This document shows, piece after piece, positions 34,864-47,253 of a DNA stretch of 64,000 nt. Position numbers and translations under genes: made by a program. Position 1 is the stretch's first letter; each line of letters opens with the position of its first letter. The stretch spans positions 39,635,365 through 39,699,364 of the forward strand of contig OZ021722.1 in assembly GCA_963978545.1 (NCBI GenBank), in the 5' to 3' direction. Below the pieces are notes generated by a model. It made no database searches. It worked only from the letters and a program-made list of their open reading frames with translations, and was not told the origin of the DNA. The stretch is from Linyphia triangularis (lineage: Eukaryota > Arthropoda > Arachnida > Araneae > Linyphiidae).

Positions 34864-35698
34864 CTAGCTGAATACCAGTGCTTCGCTGAGAAATTTCACC
34901 ACGTTAAATTTTTTAGCTAGCACCGTGGTTCAGCGTTGAGGTAATCCGTTATTGGTGCATAGGTCCCAGCTTTTGGAGCTTCGCTCGCAGGAAGGTTCAA
35001 TCCAACGCAAAACCAAGCTATTTGAAAAGTTCATTGACACATAAGCACAGACTTACTTCACTCGTTGAAAGGTTGGTTGTTATGCAAGCATGAGCTATCT
35101 TCGATAGCTGAAAGGTAAATTGCTGTGTAAGCATAAACTCGCTTTCTTTAATTTCAATGTGAATACAATAATACAACAACCTTTTGAGAATATTTTAACA
35201 CGTGTTTGTGAAAAGCAAAATTAGAAGGCGAAAACTACTTATGTTGAAATTTTCAGAGCTACAAGCCGATTAGAAGTCACTTTTTGTGAAAATATATTTA
35301 AAAAACTATACAAAATCCTAAGATTCTGTTTTTCAAAAGTTCAATAAGAAGGGCATAACTACTTATGTTGAAAATTTCAGAACTGTATCCCAATCAGAAA
35401 TAATTTTGTAAAATATTCATCTAAAAAAAAAAAACTATTAAAAATTCTAAAATTTTGTTTTTCAAAAGTACAATTAGAAGGCTAAAACTAATTATATGGA
35501 AAATTTCAGAGCTGTGTCTATTTAAAGTCACTTTGTAAAAAAAAAAAATTAAAAAAGAAATAATTAAAATTTTAACATTCTGTTTATCATAGGCACAATT
35601 AGAAGGCCAGAACTATTATTGTTGAAAATTTCAGAACTGTACGTCTATTTTAAATAGTTTTTTATAGATATACAGACAGCTGGTTATATTATTATAGA
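34864..35698 (-). mobile_element. Helitron-like repeat family H, copy 1 (835 bp)
   Basis: On the - strand it starts TCTATAATAATATAACCAGC preceded by A, and ends ATTCAGCTAG followed by T, matching the 5'-TC..CTRR-3' and A|T insertion rule of Helitrons. The interior repeats a unit with GAAATTTTCA..AGTAGTT..GGCCTTCTAATT. A 3' hairpin directly before CTAG is not obvious, so the class is tentative. Confidence 0.6.
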
Positions 35699-35702
35699 TA
35701 AG

Positions 35703-35877
35703 CATTGGTTTGGTTTGTATGCTCAATAACCTATTGTTGTTCACAATAATAGCTAATCAGGCCGGGACCTACAGCTTAAGACCGAACCACATCGAACATC
35801 CATGCCTAACCCAGGATTCGAACCCGGCACCTCTGGCATGCGAGGCCAGAACGCTAACCCCACAGCCATCAGGTTGG
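35703..35877 (-). repeat. tRNA-derived SINE family B, copy 1
   Basis: On the - strand it reads GCCAACCTGATGGCTGTGGG, an A-box-like GGGGTTAGCGTTCTGG, then GGGTTCGAATCC (B box) and a body unlike family A, ending in a CCAAACCAAACCAAT-type tail. Possible short duplication AGCATTGG/AGTATTGG at 35701 and 35882. A decayed second copy is at 62585. Confidence 0.8.
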
Positions 35878-36108
35878 CGAAGAGTATTGGAATTCTAGGT
35901 CAGGTATATTTTTACAAAGTTCATGTACGGTAATGTACTATATAATTTCTCTAATCAATATTAATTTTATTTATTTCACGGTACAAAGTAATGAATTGAA
36001 AGTCACCTCATTTTTTTTTTTTTTTTGTAGGCTCTGGATGAGTTAAATTTACAATTCAGGAAACTAATTTTTTCAAAGCATATTGACAAAAGCTTTAAAA
36101 TTTAAATA

Positions 36109-37669
36109 TCTATAATAATAAAACAAGCTGTGTGTCTGTATGTGGCTCTATAGAAACCTACTTAAAATTGGAGTAGAGCTCTGAAATTTTCAGCATAAAT
36201 AGTTTTGGCCTTCTAATTGTATACATGTTAAACAGAATGTTACAATTTTAATTAGATCTTTTTTAATTAATTTTTTTTACAAAGCGACTTTAAACAGAGA
36301 TACAGCTCCGAAATTTTCCACATAAGTAGTTTTAGCCTTCTAATTGTAGTTTTGAAAAACAGAATTTTAAAATTTCGTGTAGTTTTTTTTTAATTAATTT
36401 TCTTTATTAATTAACACATTTTTTTACAAAACGACTTCTAGTAGGGCTACAGCTATGAAATATTCAACATTAGTAGTTTTGACCATCTGATTGGACTTTT
36501 GAAAAACAGAATTTTAAATTTTTATTTAGTTTTTTATTTTAATTAATTAATAAGTATGTTACAAAACGATTTCTAATAGGGCTACACCTCTGAAATTTTC
36601 AACATAAGTAGTTTTAGCCTTTTAAAAAACAGAATTTTAAATTTTTATTGTGTTCTTTTTAATTAATGTATTTAATTAATAATGAAACAATTTACTAAAC
36701 GACTACTAATAGGGGTACAGCTCTGACATTCTCAACATCAGTAGTTTTGGCCTTCTAATTGGACTTTTGAAAAACAGATTTTTAATTTTTATTTAGTTTT
36801 TTTTTAATTAATATTTTACAAAACGATTTCTAATAGGGCTACAGCTCTAAAATTTTCAACATGAGTAGTTTTGGCATTCTAATTGGACTTTAGAAAAACA
36901 GAATTTTAAATTTGTGCTTAGTTCGTTATTAATTTTTTTAATTAATTAATATATATTTTACAAAACGATTTCAAATCGGGCTACAGCTTTAAAATTTTCA
37001 ACATAAGTTGTTGTGCCCTTCTAATTGGATTTTTGAAAAACAGAATCTAAATTTTTTTTTTTAATTAATTAACAAATATTTTACAAAACGATTTGTAATT
37101 GGGCTACAGTTCTAAAATTTTCAGCACAAGTAGTTTTGGCCTTCTAATTGGACTGACAAAAAGAATGTTAAAATTTTAATTAGTTTTTTCACAAAAAGTG
37201 ACTTCCAATAGGCCTAGAGCTCTGAAAGTTTCAATATAAGTAGTTTTGGCCTCTAATTTGCTTTCCACAAACACGTGTTAAAATAATCTTAAAGGGGTGT
37301 TGTATTATTGTATTAACGGGTGATTTTTTTTCTCGACAAGGGAGAGGCTTCTAATATTAAGGCTTTACGTAGCAATTAGATTTTAGTGAGTGAAGCGAGC
37401 TTATGCTCAATGAACATTCCAGCGAGCGAAGCGAGACTATGCTTGCATAGCAATGAATCTTTCAACGAGTGAAGTAAGCCTGTGTTTATTCATCAATGAA
37501 CTTTTCAGCAAACGAAGCGAGCTCGATTTTGCGTAGCAATGAACTTTCCTGCGAGCGAAGCGCCGAAAACTGGGACCTATACACGAATAACAGATTTCAG
37601 CAACGCGAGGCCTCACAGCTAGCTAAAGTATTGCACATGTTAAAATTTGAAGCACGGTTATTCAGCTAG
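36109..37669 (+). mobile_element. Helitron-like repeat family H, copy 2
   Basis: It starts TCTATAATAATAAAACAAGC after an A and ends TATTCAGCTAG before a T. It contains about eight diverged units of 100-145 bp, each with CTACAGCTCTGAAATTTTCA, AGTAGTTTTGGCCTTCTAAT and a TTTTAATTAATT spacer. These are followed by GAGCGAAGCGAGC-type minisatellite repeats near 37390-37570. Confidence 0.65.
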
Positions 37670-37854
37670 TCAGGAATAAAACAGGACCTATTCTAACATG
37701 CAGTCGTAAATCAGAAATTGAGCAATCGTAAAAGAAATAGAAAAACAAGGAAATTAAAAATATGGCTTTATTAAAAGAATGCAATTATTATTCATCAATT
37801 TGAATGTAATTAAACCTAAAATGACTTTTTCATTTGTTTATGCTACCATTCCTT

Positions 37855-37982
37855 CTTTGAAGTTTCAGCTTCACTGATTATACCATCGAACCAATCTTGA
37901 AAATTGGCTTTTGGAGTCTTTTATTCGACATTTTGTGTTCCGCCATACCAAGACTGCATCTCTTGGATACCACTCTCTCAGT
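37855..37982 (-). pseudogene. Remnant of a hAT-transposase-like C-terminus, part 2
   Basis: On the - strand a frame reads LREWYPRDAVLVWRNTKCRI and ends near WYNQ. It continues the remnant at 39644-39912 across the hAT MITE inserted between them. The 8-bp duplication lies exactly at the join. Assignment to the hAT dimerisation-type C-terminus is tentative. Confidence 0.45.
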
Positions 37983-38554
37983 TAGTGTTCCTTAAACATC
38001 GATACTATCGAAAAACAATCGATACTATTGTTTTCCAAAACAATCGAGTGAAAAAATCGATAGTATCGAAAACGCTCGATACTATCGATTGTTTTAAACA
38101 AAGCAATACTATCGATTGTTTTAAGGAAAGTTGAAATATGATAACAAACTTATGTAAATGTCTATTTTTTTTTTCTCGGAACAGTATTATCGGACAATAC
38201 CCGATTTATTCAGGTAAAAAATTTTGTTATTATGCTCTACATTACCGTAAGAAGCTTTTACAGAGGCTATGCCTTTTTTTATGTATATAATATTGCTTGT
38301 ACTACATGAAGCTATTACATGCTAAGTGTGCAATGCACATATACTAGTCCTAGCTAGTACCGCATACAACATCGCTCTGAAACTCATGTGGAATGTAGAA
38401 ATATGCTAGCTGACCACCAAACACTTGGTCTGCCGAAATGCATTTGATCGGAATTGTAAGAAAAGCCCTACGGGAAGTACAATTATTAGGTACCTAAATA
38501 TACCATCGAACATAACTCTGATATTCACAGAGGTTTAAGAGGATTATCAATCGA

Positions 38555-38930
38555 AATAAGAATCACTTGGTCTGCCGAACTGCATTTGGATGGAAATGTC
38601 CGGTAGACCAATCCGTAAGTGCAGTTTTTAGGGAAATACGTCCTCGAACATGACTCAGAAACTCACATTGAATGAAGTGGATTACCTTTAGAATTATTTG
38701 GTCTGCAGAACCGCATTTGGCCGGACCTGTCTTACTCGATAGGTTATCCACTTCATTCTCTGCGAATTTCTGAGTCATGTTCGAGGGCGTGTTTAGAAAC
38801 CTAAAAAGTGCCCTTTCGGATTGGTCATCCGGACAGATCCGGGCCAAATGCGGTTCGGCAGACCAAATGATTCTTACTGTAAGAATCATTTGGTCTGCCG
38901 AACCGCGTTTGGCCGAAACTGTCCGGCAGC
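38555..38930. mobile_element. Palindromic MITE cluster inside the hAT element
   Basis: The motif AAGAATCACTTGGTCTGCCG at 38560 is inverted at about 38845-38875. An extra head-on copy AAGAATCATTTGGTCTGCCG starts at 38882, and a further diverged relative is near 38408. Arms also share TCGAACATGACTCAGAAA. No coding capacity. The repeated terminal block suggests nested or tandem insertion of one MITE family. Confidence 0.7.
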
Positions 38931-38952
38931 CGAATCCTAAAGTTGATCTGAC

Positions 38953-39063
38953 AAAATATCGTATCGTATCGAATTGTACTGTATCGTATCATACAGAATA
39001 TAGTATCGTATGGAATATCGTATTGTATGGAATATCGTATCGTATAAAATATCGTATCGTATC
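38953..39063 (+). repeat. TCGTA-type microsatellite
   Basis: Imperfect (ATCGT)n with units GTATCGTATCG and AATATCGTAT, about 110 bp. Confidence 0.85.
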
Positions 39064-39643
39064 GTGTGTATTTAAAATATAGGCATAGCACGTAGGAATT
39101 ACAAATAGGAATAGTGCGCAGGTATTGCAGGTGTTTTACAGGTAATCAACGCACACCATCAATCAGTATTGCATGTATATGTATTTTATGAATATATAGC
39201 GAATATAAATGTATTGCAAATATATATTGAAGATGCGTATTGTAATTAGGTATTGCATTTGAGTATTGCAAATAGACACTAGGGGGCTTCGCAAGTACAA
39301 GCAATATTATATACATAAAAAAAGGCATAGCCTCTGTAAAAGCTTCTTACTGTAATGTAAAGCATAATAACAAAATTTTTTACCCGAATAAATCAGGTAT
39401 TGTCCGATAATACTGTTCCGAGAAGAAAAAAATAGACATTTACATAAGTTTGTTATCATATTTCAACTTTCCTTAAAACAATCGATAGTATTGCTTTGCT
39501 TAAAACAATCGATACTATCGATTGTCTTCGATACTATCGATTTTTCACTCGATTGTTCACCTGAACAACCGATTGTTCACCTGAACAACCGATTGTTCAC
39601 TCGATAGTAAAACAATCAATGTTTAAGGAACACTACTCTCAGT

Positions 39644-39912
39644 GGAGGCATATTATGACTGATAAAGTTAAATTTTCAGTTTCAATGGTAATAGATGCTT
39701 TCCCTGAACCTTTTAAGATTCCCTGCACTTATTAGGTGTTCCGCGTCAGCACTATGTGGTTTTACTTCCAACACCCGTGCTAAAACAGTAGCAATGTGTT
39801 TCTAAAATGGTTCGATGAAAGAAACGTACTTTACAAGGTCTGGAAGAGTCTTTATTCGTAAATAATCAATAACGGAAGAATCCTGAATATCCCGATATAA
39901 AAGTGCAAATTT
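39644..39912 (-). pseudogene. Remnant of a hAT-transposase-like C-terminus, part 1
   Basis: The - strand frame reads MKFALLYRDIQDSSVIDYLR, a stop, then TVLARVLEVKPHSADAEHLI and ISAGN. Further stops and a frameshift lead to FISHNMPPL next to the hAT MITE. The HSADAEHLIS segment resembles the conserved C-terminal dimerisation block of hAT transposases (usually H.x.E.R.FS). Defective; identity tentative. Confidence 0.5.
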
Positions 39913-39925
39913 CATAATTGGTCAG

Positions 39926-40110
39926 GCCGACCAAACGGTATAGTGGTTAGCGTACTAGCTTCTAGACCGCGAGGTTGCGGGTTCGAGTCCCGTGTTGGCA
40001 TGGGTGTTTGTAAATGTATGTTGGCTTGTCTAATGACGAATGTTTCGGCGCATTATAGCCCTCGTGTTGCTGACGGCGCCAGATAATCTGAATACAACCA
40101 ACCAACCAAC
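39926..40110 (+). repeat. tRNA-derived SINE family A, full-length copy 8
   Basis: It starts GCCGACCAAACGGTATAGTG, has intact A- and B-box-like segments, the standard body, and ends (AACC)4. A 13-bp duplication CATAATTGGTCAG at 39913-39925 and 40111-40123. The most complete copy in the window. Confidence 0.95.
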
Positions 40111-40123
40111 CATAATTGGTCAG

Positions 40124-43100
40124 ATAAGTTCACCAGTTTGAGTTTCTACCCTAACGACGCGAACCTTGTTGTCCTTTCTAAGGAATGTTTTGGAAATTTT
40201 ACCCAACTCTCATTGAAGTGGAGGGAGGTTCTCGTTTCTTATCAAAACCAGATCTCCAGCATCCAGATTCTTTTGGGACACGCGCCATTTGGATCTTGAT
40301 TGTAACTTAGTCAAATATTCTGATGATCATCAGTTCCAGAAGTGTTGAATTATGTGTTGAAGCATCTTCCATTGGTCACAGTGACTGATGTCATCTGGAA
40401 TCGGTAGTTTTGGAACATCCGTTAAAGGTTCCCAATCAGAAAGTGACCTGGTGTTAGCACACTGAAATCGTCTGGACTAGTTGAAAGACTACAAAGCGAT
40501 CTAGAGTTAAGATCAGTTCTTTGAAAAACTGTTGGAGGACAAACTCTGAACTCGGGAAGGTTTCCCCAGATTTGCTCAGCAAGACTTGGCCGATTTCTGA
40601 AACACTGAACACATTTTCAGACTACTCTTCTGACAGCATCTCTGGAGGAAAGAATCAAAAAAAAATTCTCTCATTGCTGCATGAAGAAGTTCTGGACCAG
40701 CGTGGAGTATATTCAGATGGTAGTGATTGATGATCAAATCCATGACATGATCCCTTTTCGGAAGTAGAAGAGGGTGTTCTTTCTCTTCCGGAAACCTTGC
40801 ATTTTTCAGCCGCTCACACGAAGAAATTCAGAATCATCGATGAATGGTGTTAAAAGAGAATTCTGTTGCTTGAAGGAAGGTGTTTTCTGGCGGTAAGACA
40901 TGAGATTTCTAAGCAGAAATGAGCTTGTTGTACTATTTTTACGATAATATTTTCCGAGTCATTCAACTCTTCGGTCGTCAAAGATGTCTTCTTTCTTCTC
41001 TCAGTTGGCAAAGAATAATATCTGCGAAATCTAAGATACAATAAAAGAATTCTTCTCAATTTATTCCACGAGGAATATTTATGAAAAATCTGAATTTTGA
41101 ATGTTTTACTGACAGTTTGTAACGTGGTAATCTTAGTTTGTTTCTTCTCCTCTTTTGACATTTCATCTCTAAAAATGTGATTCTGTTCTACCTTTGCAAT
41201 GGGTAAATAAGTATCTTTCAGCCACTTCGGACCATTGAACCACAAGCCAGCGTTAACGAATTTTTCTGATGTTAAGCCTCTTGTGCCACAATCTGCAAGA
41301 TTCTCGAGTCCACTCGCAAAGTTCCACTGAACATCAGGAACCAGTTCTTGAATTTGTGCCACTCGATTCGCGAAGAATGGCTGCCATCGTCTGGACTTTG
41401 AAGTTATCCATGCAGATATCAAGAACAGAACAAAGTTCTAACGTAGGGAGAGATTGTACCTTGAGAGGTGTCACACTTGTTTTAGATGTTAAAAGAATAA
41501 CTCGAACAGAAAAGAAATGCAGCGAACATAGATTGCCACATAGGCCTTTTCAGAAGCGTCACAGAAGACATGCACTTGAATTTCAGCATGAGGGTGTAAA
41601 ATGTATCTCGGAACTTGTTCGATAGAATGAAGTTCTTCCATAAATGACCTCAACCTTATGCAAAGTTCGTCAGGAAGCGGTTGACCCCAAGTGAACTTAT
41701 TCATCCACAACTCTTGAAGAACGATCTTCATAAATATCAGTCACTCATGGTGACAAGGGTCCCAGTGGGTCGAACACACGAGCTATTTAAGAGAGAGCAC
41801 TTCATTTTTGGTATAAATAGCCTTTATCCCAAACTAGAGCAACTGCAAACTGAAACACATCCAATTTGGGACACCATTCAATCTCCAGTACCTTGCAGTC
41901 ATTGTCAGTATCTAGATGAAATAGATCGTTTTCTTTGGTATCGATAGAAATTTCTCGAAGTATGGACGGATCATTTGAATGCCATTTTCGAAGATGGAAA
42001 CCCCCCCTTGTTTCATCATTGATTGAAGTTCGTTTACAAGCTGAATAGCTTCCTCCCTAGTTGAGGCTCCACTAAGAAGATCATCTACGTAAAAATGTCG
42101 AAGTGTTGGACTTGATGCAGCTGGGTATTTATCTTTTTCGTCTAGTGCAAGTTTGCGTAAGGTTCTTGTCCCCAAATATTTCAAAATAAGAATATAAATT
42201 GTGGTGTGGAAGCATGCCCACAATTTTGTTCACCACACACTCGGAAGCTGTATGTGAACACTGAGAAGGAAAATGAGAAGTGAATTGGATCCGAGAGATT
42301 CCATTTGTTCGAGTGTCTGACGCATCCAAACAAGAAATACGAATATTAGCTTTTTGTTTATTCAAACCTAGATTTCAATGCACTCATTAGTAATCAATGA
42401 AATCTGGCTACCGTTATCTAGTAAACACCTGCACGTCTGAAAATTACCCCATATATCTCTTACACGAATTATGGCTGTGCAGAGAAGAATTTCAACTCCA
42501 GGACCAACATTTGATAGACAGGATGCAGTATCCACTAACCCTGAATTTTCAGAAAGTTAATTAGAAACACTCTGACCTGATGCAGAAACAGGTGTAAAAA
42601 CGGAGCATTTATTGAAAGTTCACCGAGATTTGACGCACTATCTGTGTTCTACCTGTCTCTAGCATTCAGTGTTTCAAAATGGAGTGAAGTAAGATGAAGT
42701 TTTTTGCACATACGACATCTATACTTACTCTTACAAGCTATGCTTCCATGAAATTGAGCCAAGTAATTAAAACACACGTTATTGGATTTAACAAATACCA
42801 TACGCTTCTGAACTGGTAATTTTGAAAATGATTCGCATCTACCTAAAGCAGCGTTAGCCACTACGCGGCCCGGATTTGGCCCGCGACAGCACAGGGGATT
42901 AAAAAAATAAAATTTCACTTTATGGACTTTTTTTTGTATAACTGTAATTTTCCCGAAATAGCATTAGTTAATTATATAGAACCGAGTTCTCCACTACGTG
43001 ACCGAAGAAACTACACAAAGAAGCTTTCAGCAAGATGGTTTTCAACAAGAATAAATACAGGAATAACTTAACTGAATCTCATTTGGACAATTTATTAAGA

Positions 43101-43886
43101 CTGGCTGCAACAAATACTGCAACACACATCAACTCTCTCATAAAATAAACTGAACGTTTTCTACCGCCTCTCACTACTAAAACAGAGTAACCTGTTAAAT
43201 ACAGTTTAAATACTTTCGAAGTTAGATCAAGTCACATTGGAACAAAATGTTTACTTCTTTTTTAGACTTTAATTAAATAATATTGAAAATCATTATTTTT
43301 TAATAATTTGAAAAAAAGAATAAAATATAATTCATTACGATAAAAAAAAAGTAATTTTTTTTAGTTTCCAGAAATGCTGTATACTGTTAAATTGATAACA
43401 ATTAAAGATACTTATATTGGTGTATCCGGCCAGCGAAAAGCTCCAAAATAAGTCATACGGCCCGCCTCTAAAAGTTAGTGGTGAACGCTGACCTAAAGTA
43501 TGGTCATTTTGACAGAGAGAACACTGTGACTGTTTGTTGGAAGCAACTAAAGTTACCTTTTTTTAAAAGTTTCTCTTTGCATTTTGATTTCCTGTCATAA
43601 TAGACCTTGCATGAGTTAAAAGAAATTTAAGCAAATCATCCAGATTTGGTACCTCATCATCGGAAAGTGTTCTCTCAAACCAAGTCCGGGTATTAGGATC
43701 CAATTTGAATAGCACAAAAAGCATAAGAAATGTATCCGCAGTTTGATCTACTTTTAACTCCAGTGACTCTTAAGTTCTCACAAATTCTTTAGTAGAATCT
43801 ACAAAATTTAGCATTTGAGTGTATGCTTCATTATTTAAGGGTGACATATTCATAACTTTCTAAATGAGAAGCGTTTTCAGATCCAT
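40124..43886 (-). pseudogene. Decayed BEL/Pao LTR-retrotransposon gag-pol remnant
   Basis: Reading down the - strand: a gag start near 43886; zinc-knuckle cysteines at about 42650-42840; reverse transcriptase with YVDD at about 42080-42091; a Pao-type region with HVFCDASEKAY (RNase H-like) at about 41560; the stretch HIFRDEMSKEEKKQ with a preceding WASGLENLADCGTRGL-like block near 41220-41350; integrase-side sequence; and a C-terminal DUF5641-like segment at about 40130-40330. Frameshifts and stops break every domain, and a hAT MITE (42849-43490) splits gag. No long terminal repeats were identified. It is not a functional element. The order of domains and the Pao-type C-terminus support BEL/Pao rather than gypsy or copia. 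Confidence 0.85.
42849..43490. mobile_element. Non-autonomous hAT element inserted in the BEL/Pao gag
   Basis: Perfect duplication ACCTAAAG at 42841-42848 and 43491-43498. Termini are CAGCGTTAGCCACTA and, in reverse, CAGCGTTCACCACTA; both continue into GGCCC-containing subterminal sequence. 642 bp, no coding capacity. Confidence 0.92.
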
Positions 43887-44747
43887 AACTCAGCAAACAG
43901 AAGCAACACACTCAATAAAAAAGAACTCAAATAACTGACTGACTTGAATATTAACAAAACCCATAGACTAAGAGAGAAGGTGAAAAAAAAATGAGATGGT
44001 AGATGTACAGGTTTACCATAATTAAGGAACACGAACATGAAAGAATAGTCAATTGATCGATTTATTTGGCGATCCTTAATAAATATATCTTAAGAATGTT
44101 TCACAATGTACCAATGCAAATTATTTGGAAAGAACATTACATAGCCAAAACTCACGACGAAACAGAACTAGAAATTTGAACATTACACAAAGCATAATAG
44201 AATTCGAAATTTTCACAGCATAGAACTCCGACTTCGAGGAAACCAAAATGTTTATACTTTATTAACTCGTTATTTTTTTTTTTTTTTTTCTCGAGACAAG
44301 ACAGTAAAGAACTATTTACATGTTTCTGGTACATTTTATTTGAACCGCATCTCAGCTTTAAAGGTATTTAGCACCAGCAAGTAAATTCACATGGCTACTG
44401 GCTATTGATGGTTACATTGAACATTGAAGTATAAAAGAAAAAAAATACAAAACCATTCGCCATCTAGTGGACTGTATGAAGAATGTTACCAAACAATGTT
44501 AAATTTAAAATTACAGGACATTGTAGCACTTGCTATACGGCTGGGGAAACTCCACGCACTACAAGTTAGTTTTATTTATGCATGTGTAAGGGGAGGCTTC
44601 CACATGCATAAGTAATCTGCCGATCTTATCGTCAATTTACTCATTTGCTTTAATCAATGACTAGTTTCTTGAAGAGATACTGCTTGTAGCAACGAAGATA
44701 ATCGTGCAGCTTTCGAAGTTTCATAAAACACCATTGAATTGTACTCT
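43887..44747. other. Anonymous DNA upstream of the BEL/Pao remnant
   Basis: This could contain the leader of the retrotransposon, but no repeat partner for an LTR was found. A T run lies near 44275. Confidence 0.4.
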
Positions 44748-47253
44748 TCTATAATAATAAAACAAGCTGTGTGTCTGTCTGTGGATCTATAGAAACCTAC
44801 TTAAAATTGGAGTAGTGCTCCGAAATTTTCAACACAAGAAGTTTTTGCTTTCTAATTTTATGCATGTCAAACAGAATGTTAACATTTTAATTAGTTCTTT
44901 TTTAATTAACTTTTTTTTTTTACAAAGTGACTTCAAATAGATACAGCTTCGAAATGATCAACATAAGTAGTTTTAACCTTCGAATTGGACTTTTGAAAAA
45001 CAAAATGTTAAAATTTCAATTAGTTATTTTTTAATTAATTTTCTTAGTTAATTAACAATTTTTTTTACAAAACGAGCTCTAATAGGGTTATAGCTCTGAA
45101 ATTTTCAACATAAGTAATTTTGACCTTCTTATTAAACTATTGAAAAACAGAATTTTAATTTTTTTTTTTTTTTAAACTTTTTTTAATTAATAAATATTTT
45201 ACAAAACGGTCTCTAATAGGGCTACAGCTCTGAAATTTTCAACATAAGTAGTTTTAGCCTTCTAATTGGACTTTTAAAAAACCGAATTTCAAAATTTTAT
45301 TTAGTTCTTTTTAATTAATTAATAACTATTTTACAAAACAATTTCCAGCAGGGCTACAGCTCTGAAATTTTCAACATTTGGCCTTCTAATTAGACTATTG
45401 ACAAAAAGAATGTTGACGTTTTAATTTGATTTTGATAAATTTTTTTAACTAATATTTTCACCAAAAGCGACCTTTAATAGGCCTAGAACTCTGAAAGTTT
45501 CAATATAAGTAGTTTTGGCCTCTTAATTTTGTCTTAAAGGGGTATTGTATTATTGTATAAACGGGGAATAATTTATTTTTTTGTGTCTCGGCAGAGGAGA
45601 GTATTAAGGGACTTCTAATATTAAGGCTTTACGTAGCAATTATAGATTTTAGTGAGTGAAGCAAGCTTATGCTTACGCAACAACAGGGGTCAAAGTGACA
45701 AAATAAGAATATATAGGATTTTTTCAAAAAAAATATAGGACAATATAAAACATCAAATAACTGCACACAGCTGCTACTGAACTTCAAAATTAACTCTTTA
45801 TACATTTATATACTCGTTATATTGAATTTAAGAGAATAGAAAACACACCTTTAAAAAAAAGAAATCGCCTGATCCTGAATGCGTGATCCGTTATTGCTTC
45901 AATATACCATCCCTAAATCAAGTTTTATTAATTACATTATTTGCAATCATGAGTCTTTTGCTTCCAGCATTTTTAACTGTTCCAATTTCTTTAAGTATTT
46001 TCTTTTTATCCCAGTTTGCAGTCTTTTGTTGATTCAGATTTACTGTTCAGTGTCGGCTGGATTGGCGGCGAAAAGTGGGAGATTTATCGCCGAACATGGA
46101 GAACCTGGCACTTGGTTTTAAAGCAACCCTGTGATCGTTCGGATTTGACAACACAACGCATTGACGTAATTTTCAATTTTGGCGACTTTTATGAAAAAAT
46201 CGTGGCTAATATTCCGAATCCGGTACGAATTCTGCGCCAAGGCGATTTTCGTCAAAAATTGGCAGCCCTGACATTTTTTAAGAGCAAGATAACTAACTGC
46301 CTATGGTTACCATAATTTGGAGCAGTTTGATGTAAACAATTCATGGCGCAGAATCCGTACAGGATTCGGAATAAAAAAAATCGCCATTCGACATCATACA
46401 GAAAATCTTAACCCTTTTGTTACCTTCATCAATTATTGACTGAACACTCAAAATGTTCTTTAGTATTTGTTTTGTTTTGAAACCACCGACTGTCTATTTC
46501 TGCCACTTATAAAGTTCTTTAGTAGTCCTGCAAGTTAATCCCAAGTTGTTTTTATCCGTTTTTCCTGAGGCAGAGTTTTGTTGTTGTATCTCTCTCTGCA
46601 TTATGGCCAATTAATTTATTATGTTGGAGGAGAAATCAGATCAGAAATTCAAGAGCGATTGTTATGAGCATGTTCACATTTTACAACTCCCGCCGGTCCA
46701 GTAGAGTTGAGTTGTAGGTTAAGCAGCACGTCACGTCACAAGAGATAAAACGCCGCGCCGCCGTTACAAACATCGTTTTTGTCAGGTCTTTTTCACCTAC
46801 GATCGTGCCAAAGAATCCGAAATATTAAAAAATTGCAACAAACGGCGCAGTTATTACGAATTCGAAGAAAATATAGATCGAATCAATGTAGAAATATAGG
46901 ATATATAGGACAATTGTAAAATATAGGACGTTTTTACCGATTTAAAAAAAAATATAGGATTTATAGGACATATAGGACGTCTGCGACCCCTGCAACAATG
47001 AAACTTTCAGGGCGAGAAGTGAGCCTATTCTTGCATAGTAATGAACCTTTCAACGAGTGAAGTAAGCCTGTACTTATGTATTAATGAAGTTTTCAGCGAA
47101 CGAAGCGAGCTCGATTTTGCGTTGCGATGAACCTTCCTGCGAGCAAAGCGCCAAAAACTGGGACCTATACACCAATGACAGATTTCCGCAACGCGAGGCC
47201 TCATAACTAGCTAAAATATTGCACTTGTTAAAATTGCACGGGTATTCAGCTAG
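44748..47253 (+). mobile_element. Helitron-like repeat family H, copy 3 (interrupted)
   Basis: It starts TCTATAATAATAAAACAAGC (preceded by T here, not A) and ends TATTCAGCTAG followed by T. It has the same TACAGCTCTGAAATTTTCAA subrepeats. A hAT-type element (45685-46991) inserted in its 3' part splits CTTACGCAACAATGAAAC-like sequence. Confidence 0.65.
45685..46991. mobile_element. hAT-type element nested in Helitron-like copy 3
   Basis: Termini AGGGGTC in inverted orientation and an 8-bp duplication GCAACAAC/GCAACAAT at 45677-45684 and 46992-46999, one mismatch. Subterminal regions carry repeated TATAGGA motifs at both ends. Internally TATTCCGAATCCGGTACGAA (46208) is matched, inverted, near 46344-46373. 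A 99-codon frame at 46016-46315 has no recognisable domain. Confidence 0.75.

Larger units (their letters stand above)
37983..39635. mobile_element. Non-autonomous hAT element with long inverted ends
   Basis: Perfect 8-bp duplication CTCTCAGT at 37975-37982 and 39636-39643. Terminus TAGTGTTCCTTAAACATCGA is repeated inverted at the right. Inverted similarity continues about 320 bp in (to 38302 and from 39293) and includes many ATCGATACTATCGATTG palindromes. The interior has a smaller palindromic MITE cluster (38390-38940), a TCGTA microsatellite and a TATTGCA-rich stretch. No transposase. Confidence 0.9.

Noticed and set aside
39926..39995. tRNA gene
   Set aside because: The tRNA-like segment with A and B boxes is always joined to the same SINE body and framed by target duplications, so it is a SINE head and not a functional tRNA gene.
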